A DNA stretch of 64,000 bases from Shewanella nanhaiensis (lineage in GTDB: Bacteria; Pseudomonadota; Gammaproteobacteria; Enterobacterales; Shewanellaceae), in the NCBI RefSeq assembly GCF_019457885.1, contig NZ_JAHZST010000013.1, positions 1 to 64,000 of the forward strand. Direction: 5' to 3'. Every line of letters begins with the position of its first letter. The first letter of the stretch is position 1. Position numbers and translations under genes: made by a program. Of this stretch, positions 44,114 through 52,529 are shown piece by piece. The notes beneath the pieces are model-generated. The model made no database searches. It was not told where the DNA came from and worked only from the letters and a program-made list of their open reading frames with translations.

Positions 44114-44677
44114 TTAGCCTTTTGGATATACGTGTGCAACGCCTTTATGACAGTCGACACAGGTCTTACGCTTGTCAGGCTCTTTCTGGAAGTTACGCTC
44201 GTGCATTCTCTTCGCCATCTTCTTCATCGTTTCAGGCTGATTTTCATAGATACGAGTGTGACAGTGCTGACAGTTAGCAGAATCGGTATCTTTAAAGTAC
44301 TTAAGTGCAAGATCTGCTTGCTCTTTACGGTTTTCATCTAACCACTCTTGAGTATTAAAACCGTCAATTGTTAAGTAACCATATAGATCTTTAGATACGA
44401 TGATCTTCTTAACTAGGTATTTAACTGGGTTATGTGGCAGGTGACAATCTTGACATTGTACCGTCACACCAGAGCTTCCTCCGCCATGAGCGGATGCAAG
44501 CACTTCATCTTTCAAAGAGTGGTTGCTGTGACAGCTCATACAGAACTCATCTGTACTTGTCGCATGTAAAGTTTGTTGTGTAGCAAAATAGCCAACGACA
44601 CCAACAACAATACCGACCACTAACAGGGCGAATATCGAATATTTTGCGCTTGGCTTAAACAGTGCCCGTAAGTTCAT
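44114..44677 (-). CDS. cymA: menaquinol dehydrogenase CymA, tetraheme cytochrome c
   Basis: NapC/NirT-family cytochrome of 187 residues, anchored by one N-terminal membrane helix (SIFALLVVGIVVGVVGYFA). The periplasmic part has four CxxCH motifs: CMSCH, CQDCH, CQHCH and CVDCH. The start MNLRALFKPSAKYS and the ending CHKGVAHVYPKG agree with CymA of S. oneidensis. CymA oxidises menaquinol and feeds periplasmic and outer-membrane reductases for DMSO, fumarate, nitrate and metals. I use the ATG at 44677 with GGAG 7 nt upstream; a GTG right before it is also in frame. It has its own terminator. Confidence 0.96.
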   Translation of the reverse strand: MNLRALFKPSAKYSIFALLVVGIVVGVVGYFATQQTLHATSTDEFCMSCHSNHSLKDEVLASAHGGGSSGVTVQCQDCHLPHNPVKYLVKKIIVSKDLYGYLTIDGFNTQEWLDENRKEQADLALKYFKDTDSANCQHCHTRIYENQPETMKKMAKRMHERNFQKEPDKRKTCVDCHKGVAHVYPKG

Positions 44678-45095
44678 CACTCATCTCCAGATTTTGAATT
44701 ATTTTATTGAAACTTATTTTACTTCATCTCTTTAAGTCCAAATTATAAACCAGAACTTGCTCATTAATCTGGCTGCAATAGTACAAAATGAGACCTAGCT
44801 CTAACTCTATTTTGATAAATATAGAAATTAGCGCTCTGTTCAATTTATATTCACAATCGCTAAAGTTAAACCAACACCCTAAAATTCGCAAGGTTATAGC
44901 CTTAATGCTTTGATATAGAAATGTTTTAATCTTTTTTTAGCTATTTTTAGACCTCTTTCACCTCTCAAACACAACTTTATTTATTCAAAATTAAATTTTT
45001 TCACTTAACGTGAAACTTTTTCTGAACCACTTAGGTCTATTATCACTAAGGGTTAGGTAGTCATACATTCACGTAAGAGTTAAAGACGGAAAAAT
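44678..45095. other. 418-bp divergent region between cymA and the metal cluster
   Basis: No gene is visible. It holds promoters for cymA (minus) and the first exported Cys-rich protein (plus). TCACA at 44851-44855 is half of a CRP site with a poor partner half. I cannot assign further elements. Confidence 0.4.
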
Positions 45096-45572
45096 ATGTC
45101 GAAGCAATTAGCACATTTGGTATTAATCATCTCTCTGGTGGGGCAATTTTTGCTGACACCAGCGATGGCTATGCCGCGTCTATTGCATACATATAGTCAT
45201 ACTCAGATGAATGCTATGGAGCATAATTCAGATATAAACACTGAGATACTAGCAACACAGTTACAAAGTGAGTTCCCCCCCCTACAAACACTTACGTTAA
45301 CGAATAGCCCTGACAGTGAGCAAAGCTGCAGTACTATGGTTAACATCAAAAAATCTAGCAATTTAGATATCAGCATAGATTGTGATGCTCTATGTGAAAT
45401 GATGGGTGTTGGAGAGTGTATTTCACACTGTTCCAGTGCAACAGGGATCTTAATTCAAGCTCACATCTCTCTTCTATCACCTGAATCCAGTGGACCGATT
45501 CAAACAGGTTTCTGGTCAACACAAACAGCTGAACCCGCCCCTTTCAATCCCCCTCCAATTAGAACGGTATAG
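45096..45572 (+). CDS. CopL/CzcI-like exported Cys-rich protein, copy 1
   Basis: Exported protein of 158 residues. Signal peptide ends at TPAMA-MPR. The mature part has a cluster CDALCEMMGVGECISHC that could bind copper or zinc, and the C-terminus ends in PPPIRTV. The gene at 46378 has the same plan: signal peptide, CxxxxxxCxxxCxxC cluster, and a final RPP. They look like two diverged members of the CopL/CzcI (DUF2946-type) group that accompanies metal-efflux genes. This is inferred from layout and context, not from a strong motif. It opens the metal-resistance island. Confidence 0.72.
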   Translation: MSKQLAHLVLIISLVGQFLLTPAMAMPRLLHTYSHTQMNAMEHNSDINTEILATQLQSEFPPLQTLTLTNSPDSEQSCSTMVNIKKSSNLDISIDCDALCEMMGVGECISHCSSATGILIQAHISLLSPESSGPIQTGFWSTQTAEPAPFNPPPIRTV

Positions 45573-45773
45573 CTACACCTATATCAATTTAGCGCTGTCA
45601 CTGTGGTGAGTTGCGCACAAAAATCAATTTTTAAATATTTTTAGCTTTAGGCAGAGAATAGCCAACGGTGTCAGTTTAAGTCGTCCATATATTGTTAGCT
45701 GACTTAATGATCCCACTACAAGGCCGCCTTACAACTTTTATATGTCTAAAGCGAGTTCTAAATGGAGTTCCAC

Positions 45774-46196
45774 ATGAAAACATTAATGACAGCTGTAGCC
45801 TTAACTTTTGCTAGTTTCACCTCGCTTGCTGCGAGCGTTTCATTCCCTGAATCGATAGATGTCACAGGGGTAAATGGTAAGAGTCAATTCAGTAATCATC
45901 AGATAGAGCTTACTAAAGGCGATAACCTTATTGAGCTTAAATACTATGATATCTTCGAAGCCAATGCCGATGACTCAGGTGCCTGGGTAAAGTCTCAGCC
46001 TCTGTATCTGTTAATGACCGCAGATAACCAAGATCAATATCGAGCCTTTACGCCAAAGATTGACACTGAGGAGGAAGCTTACGACTTTATTGATAACCCA
46101 GTACTCACTCTGACAAATACTGTGGGAAAAGAGAAAGAGGTCACTCTGCTAACCCACCACCAGCTTATGGCTAAGCTCCTATTCGCTAAGCAGTAA
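45774..46196 (+). CDS. DUF2057 (YccT/CsgI-like) exported protein
   Basis: Periplasmic protein of 140 residues from the ATG at 45774, which has GGAG 7-10 nt upstream. An ATG four codons earlier (45762) overlaps that ribosome-binding site and is unlikely. The signal peptide ends ASFTSLAA. The start of the mature part, VSFPESIDVTGVNGKSQFSN, is the pattern of the DUF2057/YccT family. E. coli YccT (CsgI) modulates curli assembly, but this function should not be transferred here. It stands between the two CopL/CzcI-like genes and is followed by a hairpin. Confidence 0.82.
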   Translation: MKTLMTAVALTFASFTSLAASVSFPESIDVTGVNGKSQFSNHQIELTKGDNLIELKYYDIFEANADDSGAWVKSQPLYLLMTADNQDQYRAFTPKIDTEEEAYDFIDNPVLTLTNTVGKEKEVTLLTHHQLMAKLLFAKQ

Positions 46197-46204
46197 ACTT
46201 AATA

Positions 46205-46228
46205 AGAAGCCGGTTTTAACTGGCTTCT
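46205..46228 (+). terminator. terminator-like hairpin
   Basis: AGAAGCCGGT pairs with ACTGGCTTCT (one G-T pair) around a 4-nt loop, 8 bp after the DUF2057 stop. The tail is not T-rich. Confidence 0.55.
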
Positions 46229-46377
46229 ACAACTTTGTCTAAATGAGCAATAGGTTAATAGCCAGTACATCGATAGATAATACGCAAGCACTTAATATTA
46301 AGTAAAAAATGTGAATTCTGTCGATGTACTTCTTAAAACTCGTGATAAACTGGTCATAACTCATTATTGGAAGCTTT

Positions 46378-46809
46378 ATGTTTACGTTTCTGCGCCGTCA
46401 TACACTATTAGTCTTTACCCTGCTCGCGATGTTGAGCCAAGGGGTATTTGCTAGTGGCTCTATGATAGGTATGTCACCAACGCATGAAGTCATGATGTCA
46501 GGTGCACACCATGGCCAGATGATGAGCATGAAAAATGGAGACACTTGCCACACTGAGCAAAAAATCACACCATCCCACTGCTGTGAACTTGAGCAAACTA
46601 TGCTTCCCGGCGCTGCTCAAAGCTGCTGTGACGGTGAGGGTTTATGTAAAGGTGATTGCAATCATTGTCTTGTTATCTCAATGACAGGCACTCTATTCAG
46701 TTCTAAATCTTGGTCAGGATTTAGTCCCTCTGAGTTCGTTATGGCCACTCAAATGCCTCATTTCCACTCTATATCTTTGCCTCAAGATATTAGACCTCCA
46801 ATAGCATAG
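46378..46809 (+). CDS. CopL/CzcI-like exported Cys/His/Met-rich protein, copy 2
   Basis: Exported protein of 143 residues. Signal peptide ends at SQGVFA-SGS. The mature part has a His/Met-rich stretch (SGAHHGQMMSMKNGDTCH), paired cysteines (HCCELEQ and SCCDGEGLCKGDCNHC) and the C-terminus DIRPPIA. Met, His and Cys clusters of this type bind copper or silver. It precedes the heavy-metal-binding and Cus genes on the same strand, with a 269-bp gap. Family call (CopL/CzcI, DUF2946-like) is moderate; a metal role is likely. Confidence 0.76.
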   Translation: MFTFLRRHTLLVFTLLAMLSQGVFASGSMIGMSPTHEVMMSGAHHGQMMSMKNGDTCHTEQKITPSHCCELEQTMLPGAAQSCCDGEGLCKGDCNHCLVISMTGTLFSSKSWSGFSPSEFVMATQMPHFHSISLPQDIRPPIA

Positions 46810-47078
46810 TTTAGGTGGCTTTACGCCCCTTGATTTCCACAGTCACATCGACTGAAACGCTATATTTTTAATTATTATTTTATCAATCTAATTGATAATA
46901 TTGATGAACTCAGTAAACCGTATGCTATTCAGATTATACGGATATTCAGTTCATTAAATTATCTATTGTGATTGGCATAATACCGAACAGTATTAGCCCT
47001 TGCTCTTAAATAGCTCTCATACCTCAGGCAACCGCTTAAGGGTGAAGACGAACGCAAGGGTCAAGACGGAGTTATTCA

Positions 47079-47495
47079 ATGAAAACCCTTTTAAGTCTTA
47101 TTTTATCGGCCTTTATCTTAATCTCTGCAGCGCCCTTGGCCACTGCTCATGAGCATTCACAACATAAAGCAGATAACCAACACCATCAGATGGAAGCAGA
47201 TCACGCCTGCCCTATGCATCCAGAAGTCGCAGGAAAGCAAGGAGATACTTGTCCAAAATGCGGCATGAACCTCACAAAAGTACAAGCTAGCTCAGAGCAA
47301 CATAAAAATTGTGCTTCTTGCCCAAAGCATAAAGCTCATGAGCATAAGCATGACAAAGCTGCTCATACCCATGCATGCCCCATGAACTCATCGATCACCG
47401 GAAAAGAGGGTGACACTTGCCCTAAATGCGGTATGAACTTAGAACCTATGCAGGCAAAAGCAGACAGCAAGTCAGCGGGTCACCACAAGCACTAA
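47079..47495 (+). CDS. periplasmic protein with two heavy-metal-binding domains
   Basis: Exported protein of 138 residues. After a signal peptide (ISAAPLATA-HEHSQ) it carries two copies of the heavy-metal-binding domain seen at the N-terminus of CusB-type adaptors: HACPMHPEVAGKQGDTCPKC-GM and HACPMNSSITGKEGDTCPKC-GM. The linkers are His-rich (KHKAHEHKHDKAAHTH). It probably buffers or delivers copper or silver in the periplasm to CusBA. GGAG lies 8-11 nt before the ATG. It is 22 bp upstream of cusB, so the three genes form an operon. Confidence 0.9.
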   Translation: MKTLLSLILSAFILISAAPLATAHEHSQHKADNQHHQMEADHACPMHPEVAGKQGDTCPKCGMNLTKVQASSEQHKNCASCPKHKAHEHKHDKAAHTHACPMNSSITGKEGDTCPKCGMNLEPMQAKADSKSAGHHKH

Positions 47496-47517
47496 TTTAG
47501 GCTGGAGATGAGGCATT

Positions 47518-49317
47518 ATGAGTCAATTAGATATGAACAATAAACGCAACAAACTGGCCTATCTGCTGAGCCTATTTATGGTGGTTACTCCGCAGCTAGC
47601 CCACTCTCAATCGTTACTAGCGCAAACGGCGCCTGAGACAAAACATGCAGTTCATGATCACAGTCATGGCACAGCGGCTTATGTGTGTCCTATGCATCCT
47701 AATGAAACTAGTCATGAAGCGGGCAGCCGCTGCTCTATCTGCAATATGTTCCTTGTGGAAGCAGAGGAGGAAGAGGAGAAGGGGTCACATGATGATCACT
47801 TAGCCATGGAGCAGAAAACCTACGTCTGCCCTATGCACCCTGATGAAACCAGCCATGAAGCAGGCAGTCGCTGCTCTATCTGTAATATGTTCCTTGTGGA
47901 AGCAGAGGAGGAAGAAGAGAAGGGGTCATATGATGATCACTTAGCCATGGAGCAGAAAACCTACGTCTGCCCTATGCACCCTGATGAAACCAGCCATGAA
48001 GCAGGCAGTCGCTGCTCCATCTGCAACATGTTCCTTGTCGAAGATGAAGAGGAGGAGGAAAAAGGTGAAATGGATCACTCAGGTCACGATATGAGCTCCA
48101 TGCCTACAGATGAACACGCAGGGCACTCACACCAAGCAGCAAGCACTCCAGCAGGTGCTGTATTTAATGCGGCAGAGCCTGCTTCACTAAACGATGGTGG
48201 CAGTATCAAGTATGTCTGCCCTATGCATGCTCATATCATCAGCGATGTACCAGGGACGTGTCCTATCTGTGGCATGAACTTAGAAAAAGTTGAGGTAGGA
48301 GGCAGCAGTAAAGATATACAGATAGATGTATCCGGTGGCATGCAGCAGGCGCTCGCCCTAAAAGTTGCGCGAGTCGAGAAAGATACCCTATGGAAGTTTG
48401 TTCAAACCGTAGGTCAGGTCGATTACGATGAGAGCCAGATCAATCATATACATGCACGTGTCAATGGCTGGATTGAGAAGCTAACTATCACCTCTGTCGG
48501 TGACAAGATAACCAAAGGTCAGCTTCTCTATGAGATCTACTCCCCCGAGCTTATCAACGCACAGGATGATTTCCTGCTTGCTCAGGATACCGTCAAACGA
48601 GCAGGCAAAGATGCAAATTATCAAGATCTCGTCAGAAAAGCTGGGCTCAGATTGGAGCTTCTCGGTTTTCAACCTTATCAGATAAAAGCCTTAGCAAAAT
48701 CGAAAAAAACCCAATACCGGGTTCCTTTTTACGCCAAGAGTGATGGCATAGTAAAGGCATTAAATGTCAGAGATGGCATGTATATCCAGCCCGCCACCGA
48801 AGTCATGTCAGTCGTCGACCTTTCTAAAGTTTGGGTTATTGCCGACGTGTTTGAAAATGAGCAGAGCTGGTTAGCCGTTGGACAAAAAGCGGAGATCTCC
48901 GTCCCAGCGATGGGAATTAAAGATATTGAAGGTGAGATTGACTACATCTACCCCGAACTTGATCCCGTCACCCGAAGCTTAAGGGTTCGTATCGTGGTAT
49001 CAAACGCTGATATTGAGCTCAGACCCAATACTCTAGCTAAAATCGGGATCTTCGGTGGTCCGAATGAAGATGTGCTTGTCATTCCTCAAGAGGCGCTGAT
49101 CCAAACCGGCAAAGAGAATCGTGTCATCGTTAAACTCGAAGACAATAGCTTTACCGCCCGCAAAGTGACTGTTGGCATGTTAAGTCAAGGGAAAGCGGAG
49201 ATAAAAGAGGGGCTTGCCGAAAATGAGCGTGTCGTGACCTCTGGTCAGTTCCTGCTCGATTCAGAAGCCAGCCTAAAAGGCAGCTTAATGCGCCTTAGCA
49301 GCGGCCACCAGCACTAG
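47518..49317 (+). CDS. cusB: CusB-type RND periplasmic adaptor with four metal-binding modules
   Basis: Membrane-fusion subunit of a heavy-metal (Cu/Ag) efflux RND system, 599 residues. After a signal-like N-terminus come four metal-binding modules. The first three (from about residues 55, 102 and 149) are near-identical 47-residue units, YVCPMHPxETSHEAGSRCSI followed by CNMFLVE and an acidic run. The fourth (YVCPMHAHIISDVPGTCPIC-GM) is the canonical form. The adaptor core follows (about 270-590) with barrel-sandwich and beta-barrel motifs (DESQINHIHARVNGWIEKL, YIQPATEVMSVVDLSKVWVI). Most CusB proteins have one such module or none. The three repeats use CSICNM in place of CPxCGM. 14 bp before cusA. 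Confidence 0.94.
   Translation: MSQLDMNNKRNKLAYLLSLFMVVTPQLAHSQSLLAQTAPETKHAVHDHSHGTAAYVCPMHPNETSHEAGSRCSICNMFLVEAEEEEEKGSHDDHLAMEQKTYVCPMHPDETSHEAGSRCSICNMFLVEAEEEEEKGSYDDHLAMEQKTYVCPMHPDETSHEAGSRCSICNMFLVEDEEEEEKGEMDHSGHDMSSMPTDEHAGHSHQAASTPAGAVFNAAEPASLNDGGSIKYVCPMHAHIISDVPGTCPICGMNLEKVEVGGSSKDIQIDVSGGMQQALALKVARVEKDTLWKFVQTVGQVDYDESQINHIHARVNGWIEKLTITSVGDKITKGQLLYEIYSPELINAQDDFLLAQDTVKRAGKDANYQDLVRKAGLRLELLGFQPYQIKALAKSKKTQYRVPFYAKSDGIVKALNVRDGMYIQPATEVMSVVDLSKVWVIADVFENEQSWLAVGQKAEISVPAMGIKDIEGEIDYIYPELDPVTRSLRVRIVVSNADIELRPNTLAKIGIFGGPNEDVLVIPQEALIQTGKENRVIVKLEDNSFTARKVTVGMLSQGKAEIKEGLAENERVVTSGQFLLDSEASLKGSLMRLSSGHQH
47680..48060 (+). repeat. 141-bp in-frame tandem repeats in cusB
   Basis: Unit 1 is 47680-47820, unit 2 is 47821-47961 and a partial third starts at 47962. 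Units 2 and 3 are almost identical at DNA level over the cysteine-rich part, which points to recent duplication. Each encodes one metal-binding module plus an acidic linker. Confidence 0.85.
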
Positions 49318-49331
49318 GAGGCGAGATTATT

Positions 49332-52300
49332 ATGCTTAAGAAAATCATTGAAGCCTCAATTAAACAGCGATTTATGGTGTTAATTATCACCATAATGATC
49401 ACTGTTTGGGGCATACAGGAGTTAAGAAACACTCCACTTGATGCCCTGCCCGATCTCTCGGATGTGCAGGTGATCATCAAGACCCCTTTCCCTGGCCAAG
49501 CACCTAAACTGGTTGAGGAACAAGTCACCTACCCGTTATCAACTGCCATGCTCGCGGTGCCGGGAGCCAAGACCGTTCGCGGTTACTCCTTCTTCGGCGA
49601 CTCCTATGTCTATGTCATCTTTGAGGATGGCACTGATATCTATTGGGCTCGCTCCCGAGTATTAGAGTATCTCAATCAAGTCAGCAGCCGACTCCCTCAA
49701 GGGGTACAACCTTCTTTAGGTCCTGATGCATCTGGTGTTGGCTGGATATTTGAGTATGCTCTTGTCGACCGCTCAGGTAACTTAGACCTTTCACAACTCA
49801 AAAGTCTGCAGGATTGGTACCTCAAACTTGAACTACAAAGTGTCGCAGGGGTTTCTGAGGTTGCTACCGTTGGTGGCATGGAGCAAACCTACCAGATAGT
49901 GATAGAGCCAGATAAACTAGCTATCTATAAACTTGATATCGCATCCATAAAAAATGCCATCGCCAAATCCAACACTGAAGCTGGCGGCTCCGTGATAGAG
50001 ATGGCTGAAGCTGAGTACATGGTGCGAGCCAAAGGGTACCGTCAAACCTTAGACGATTTCAGAGAGATCCCACTCGGGATAACCAGCCCATCTGGAACTG
50101 GCTTGTTACTCAAAGATGTTGCTACCATACGTAAAGGTCCCGCATCACGACGAGGTATTGCCGAGCTCGATGGTGAGGGAGAGGTCGTGGGCGGCATCAT
50201 AGTGATGCGCTACGGCGAGAATGCGTTAGCAACGATAGAAGCTGTCAAGAGTAAGCTTGAACAACTAAAATCTGGTCTGCCGGAAGGGGTCGAGATCATC
50301 CCGACCTATGACCGCTCTCAATTGATCGAGAGTTCTGTCGAAAACCTTTTCAACAAGGTCATCGAAGAGATGTTTGTTGTCGGTTTAGTCTGCTTGCTCT
50401 TCCTTTTGCATGCACGCTCAACCTTAGTCGCAGTGATCACACTTCCTTTAGCCATCCTTATCGCCTTTATTGTGATGAATAAGATGGGAGTGAATGCCAA
50501 CATCATGAGCTTAGGTGGCATCGCGATTGCCATCGGCGCCGTGGTCGACGGTGCAATTGTGATGATTGAAAACATGCATAAGCATCTGGAGCACTTTAGA
50601 GAGGAGAATAATCGTTCCCCTAATAATATTGAGCACTGGAAAATTGTTTCTGAGGCTTCTATTGAGGTGGGACCCGCCCTCTTCTTCTCCCTTGTGATTA
50701 TTACTCTCAGCTTTGTGCCCGTGTTTGCACTTGAAGCTCAAGAGGGTCGCCTGTTTAGCCCACTCGCTTACACTAAAACATTTGCAATGGCTGCGGCTGC
50801 AGTGCTTTCAATCACCTTAGTGCCTATTCTTATGGGGTTCTTTATTAAGGGGAAAATACCAAAAGAGAGCAGTAACCCAATTAGCCGCTTTTTGATTGCC
50901 ATCTATAAGCCTTCGCTCACATTGGTATTGAGGTTTCCTAAGATGACACTGGTTGTCGCCTTAGTAGCCTTAATGAGCGCCTGGTACCCGCTAAGTAATA
51001 TCGGCAGTGAGTTTATGCCTGAACTTGAGGAGGGGGATCTGCTCTATATGCCAACGGCTTTACCAGGGATCAGTGCCAGTAAAGCGGCTGAAATTCTGCA
51101 GCAAACCGATCGTTTAATCAAAACGGTTCCTGAGGTTAAACGTGTTTTTGGTAAAGTCGGCCGCGCAGAAACAGCCACAGATCCAGCGCCGTTAACTATG
51201 CTGGAAACCACCATCATGCTGAAACCACGGGATGAGTGGCGCGAAGGGTTTGAGCTTAACGATATCATAGAGCAGCTGCAGCAAACCGTGAAAGTACCGG
51301 GGCTGACCAATGCTTGGGTGCAGCCCATTAAAACTCGTATCGATATGCTCTCTACAGGAATAAAAACCCCAGTCGGCATTAAGATCACCGGGGCCGATGT
51401 TGATGAACTGCAGAAGATAGGCACCAATATCGAAGCGGTTTTAAGCAAGCTCCCGAATACCAAATCAGCCTATGCTGAACGTGTTGGCGGTGGACGCTAT
51501 ATCGATATCACACCTAAGTTAGATGTGGCTTCTCGCTACGATATGACCCTAACCGATATTCAAGATGTGGTGCGTTATGCCATAGGCGGTATGGATATAG
51601 GAGAGTCAGTTCAAGGCGCTGAACGTTACCCCATTAATCTACGCTATCCGCGGGAGTTAAGGGATAATATCGAGAAGCTCAGAGAGTTACCTGTAATAAC
51701 TAAGACAGGGCACTACTTACCGCTGCGAAATCTGGCAGATATCGAAATCACAGACGGTGCGCCCATGCTGAAAAGCGAAAATGGTCGACTAATCTCATGG
51801 GTCTTTGTCGATATAGAGGGCACCTCGATTGGTGAGTATATCGAGCAAGCAAAAGACGCACTGGATAATGAGCTTGTCGTGCCACCAAGATATAGCTACG
51901 TTTTTGCTGGCCAATATGAGTATATGCAGCGGGTAGATGCCAAGTTACAGAAGGTGATCCCTATGGCACTAGGAGTGATCTTTATCCTACTGATGCTCAC
52001 CTTTGGCTCAACGCTGCAGGCGACTATTATCATGCTAAGTTTGCCATTCGCTTTAGTGGGCAGTACCTGGCTTCTCTACCTCTTAGAGTTCAATATGTCG
52101 GTTGCAGTTGCTGTGGGTATGATAGCGCTAGCCGGTGTTGCCGCAGAGTTTGGGGTTGTGATGCTGGTCTATCTCAATAATGCGATTAAACATAGAAAAG
52201 AGAGCGGTGGTTATGAGGCTGTCAGCGATCTCAAAGAGGCCCTCATTGAGGGTGCTGTGATGCGGATCCGTCCTAAAGCGATGACAGTCGCGACCATCTT

Positions 52301-52466
52301 CTTCGGACTCCTACCCATCATGTGGGGAGCGGGGTCGGGCAACGATGTGATGCAGAAGATAGCAGCACCTATGGTTGGTGGTATGGTCACAGCACCACTG
52401 TTGTCACTGTTTGTACTACCTGCACTTTATCTGCTTATCTATTCTCGCAAACTGAAGAAAGACTAG
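49332..52466 (+). CDS. cusA: CusA-type heavy-metal efflux RND pump
   Basis: Inner-membrane RND transporter of 1044 residues, driven by protons, expelling Cu(I)/Ag(I). The methionine triad known for copper binding in E. coli CusA is at the same positions here: Met573 (LLYMPTALPG), Met623 (APLTMLETT) and Met672 (RIDMLSTG). The proton-relay region MSLGGIAIAIGAVVDGAIVM is intact. It forms an operon with the two-domain metal-binding protein and cusB. No outer-membrane cusC and no cusRS sensor genes are in this window. A terminator follows at 52483. Confidence 0.96.
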   Translation: MLKKIIEASIKQRFMVLIITIMITVWGIQELRNTPLDALPDLSDVQVIIKTPFPGQAPKLVEEQVTYPLSTAMLAVPGAKTVRGYSFFGDSYVYVIFEDGTDIYWARSRVLEYLNQVSSRLPQGVQPSLGPDASGVGWIFEYALVDRSGNLDLSQLKSLQDWYLKLELQSVAGVSEVATVGGMEQTYQIVIEPDKLAIYKLDIASIKNAIAKSNTEAGGSVIEMAEAEYMVRAKGYRQTLDDFREIPLGITSPSGTGLLLKDVATIRKGPASRRGIAELDGEGEVVGGIIVMRYGENALATIEAVKSKLEQLKSGLPEGVEIIPTYDRSQLIESSVENLFNKVIEEMFVVGLVCLLFLLHARSTLVAVITLPLAILIAFIVMNKMGVNANIMSLGGIAIAIGAVVDGAIVMIENMHKHLEHFREENNRSPNNIEHWKIVSEASIEVGPALFFSLVIITLSFVPVFALEAQEGRLFSPLAYTKTFAMAAAAVLSITLVPILMGFFIKGKIPKESSNPISRFLIAIYKPSLTLVLRFPKMTLVVALVALMSAWYPLSNIGSEFMPELEEGDLLYMPTALPGISASKAAEILQQTDRLIKTVPEVKRVFGKVGRAETATDPAPLTMLETTIMLKPRDEWREGFELNDIIEQLQQTVKVPGLTNAWVQPIKTRIDMLSTGIKTPVGIKITGADVDELQKIGTNIEAVLSKLPNTKSAYAERVGGGRYIDITPKLDVASRYDMTLTDIQDVVRYAIGGMDIGESVQGAERYPINLRYPRELRDNIEKLRELPVITKTGHYLPLRNLADIEITDGAPMLKSENGRLISWVFVDIEGTSIGEYIEQAKDALDNELVVPPRYSYVFAGQYEYMQRVDAKLQKVIPMALGVIFILLMLTFGSTLQATIIMLSLPFALVGSTWLLYLLEFNMSVAVAVGMIALAGVAAEFGVVMLVYLNNAIKHRKESGGYEAVSDLKEALIEGAVMRIRPKAMTVATIFFGLLPIMWGAGSGNDVMQKIAAPMVGGMVTAPLLSLFVLPALYLLIYSRKLKKD

Positions 52467-52482
52467 CAAATAGGTTATAAAA

Positions 52483-52509
52483 CACCTGCTCACATGAGCA
52501 GGCGTTTTT
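52483..52509 (+). terminator. terminator of the cus operon
   Basis: CCTGCTCA pairs perfectly with TGAGCAGG (52485-52502) around CA, then CGTTTTT. It lies 18 bp after the cusA stop. Confidence 0.85.
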
Positions 52510-52529
52510 CATTGGGCTGAGATTAATGA

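Noticed and set aside
44851..44855. CRP site upstream of cymA
   Set aside because: TCACA half-site only; the other half does not match.
47680..48060. Possible repeat array of CRISPR type
   Set aside because: The 141-bp units are coding, in frame and contiguous with the CusB core.
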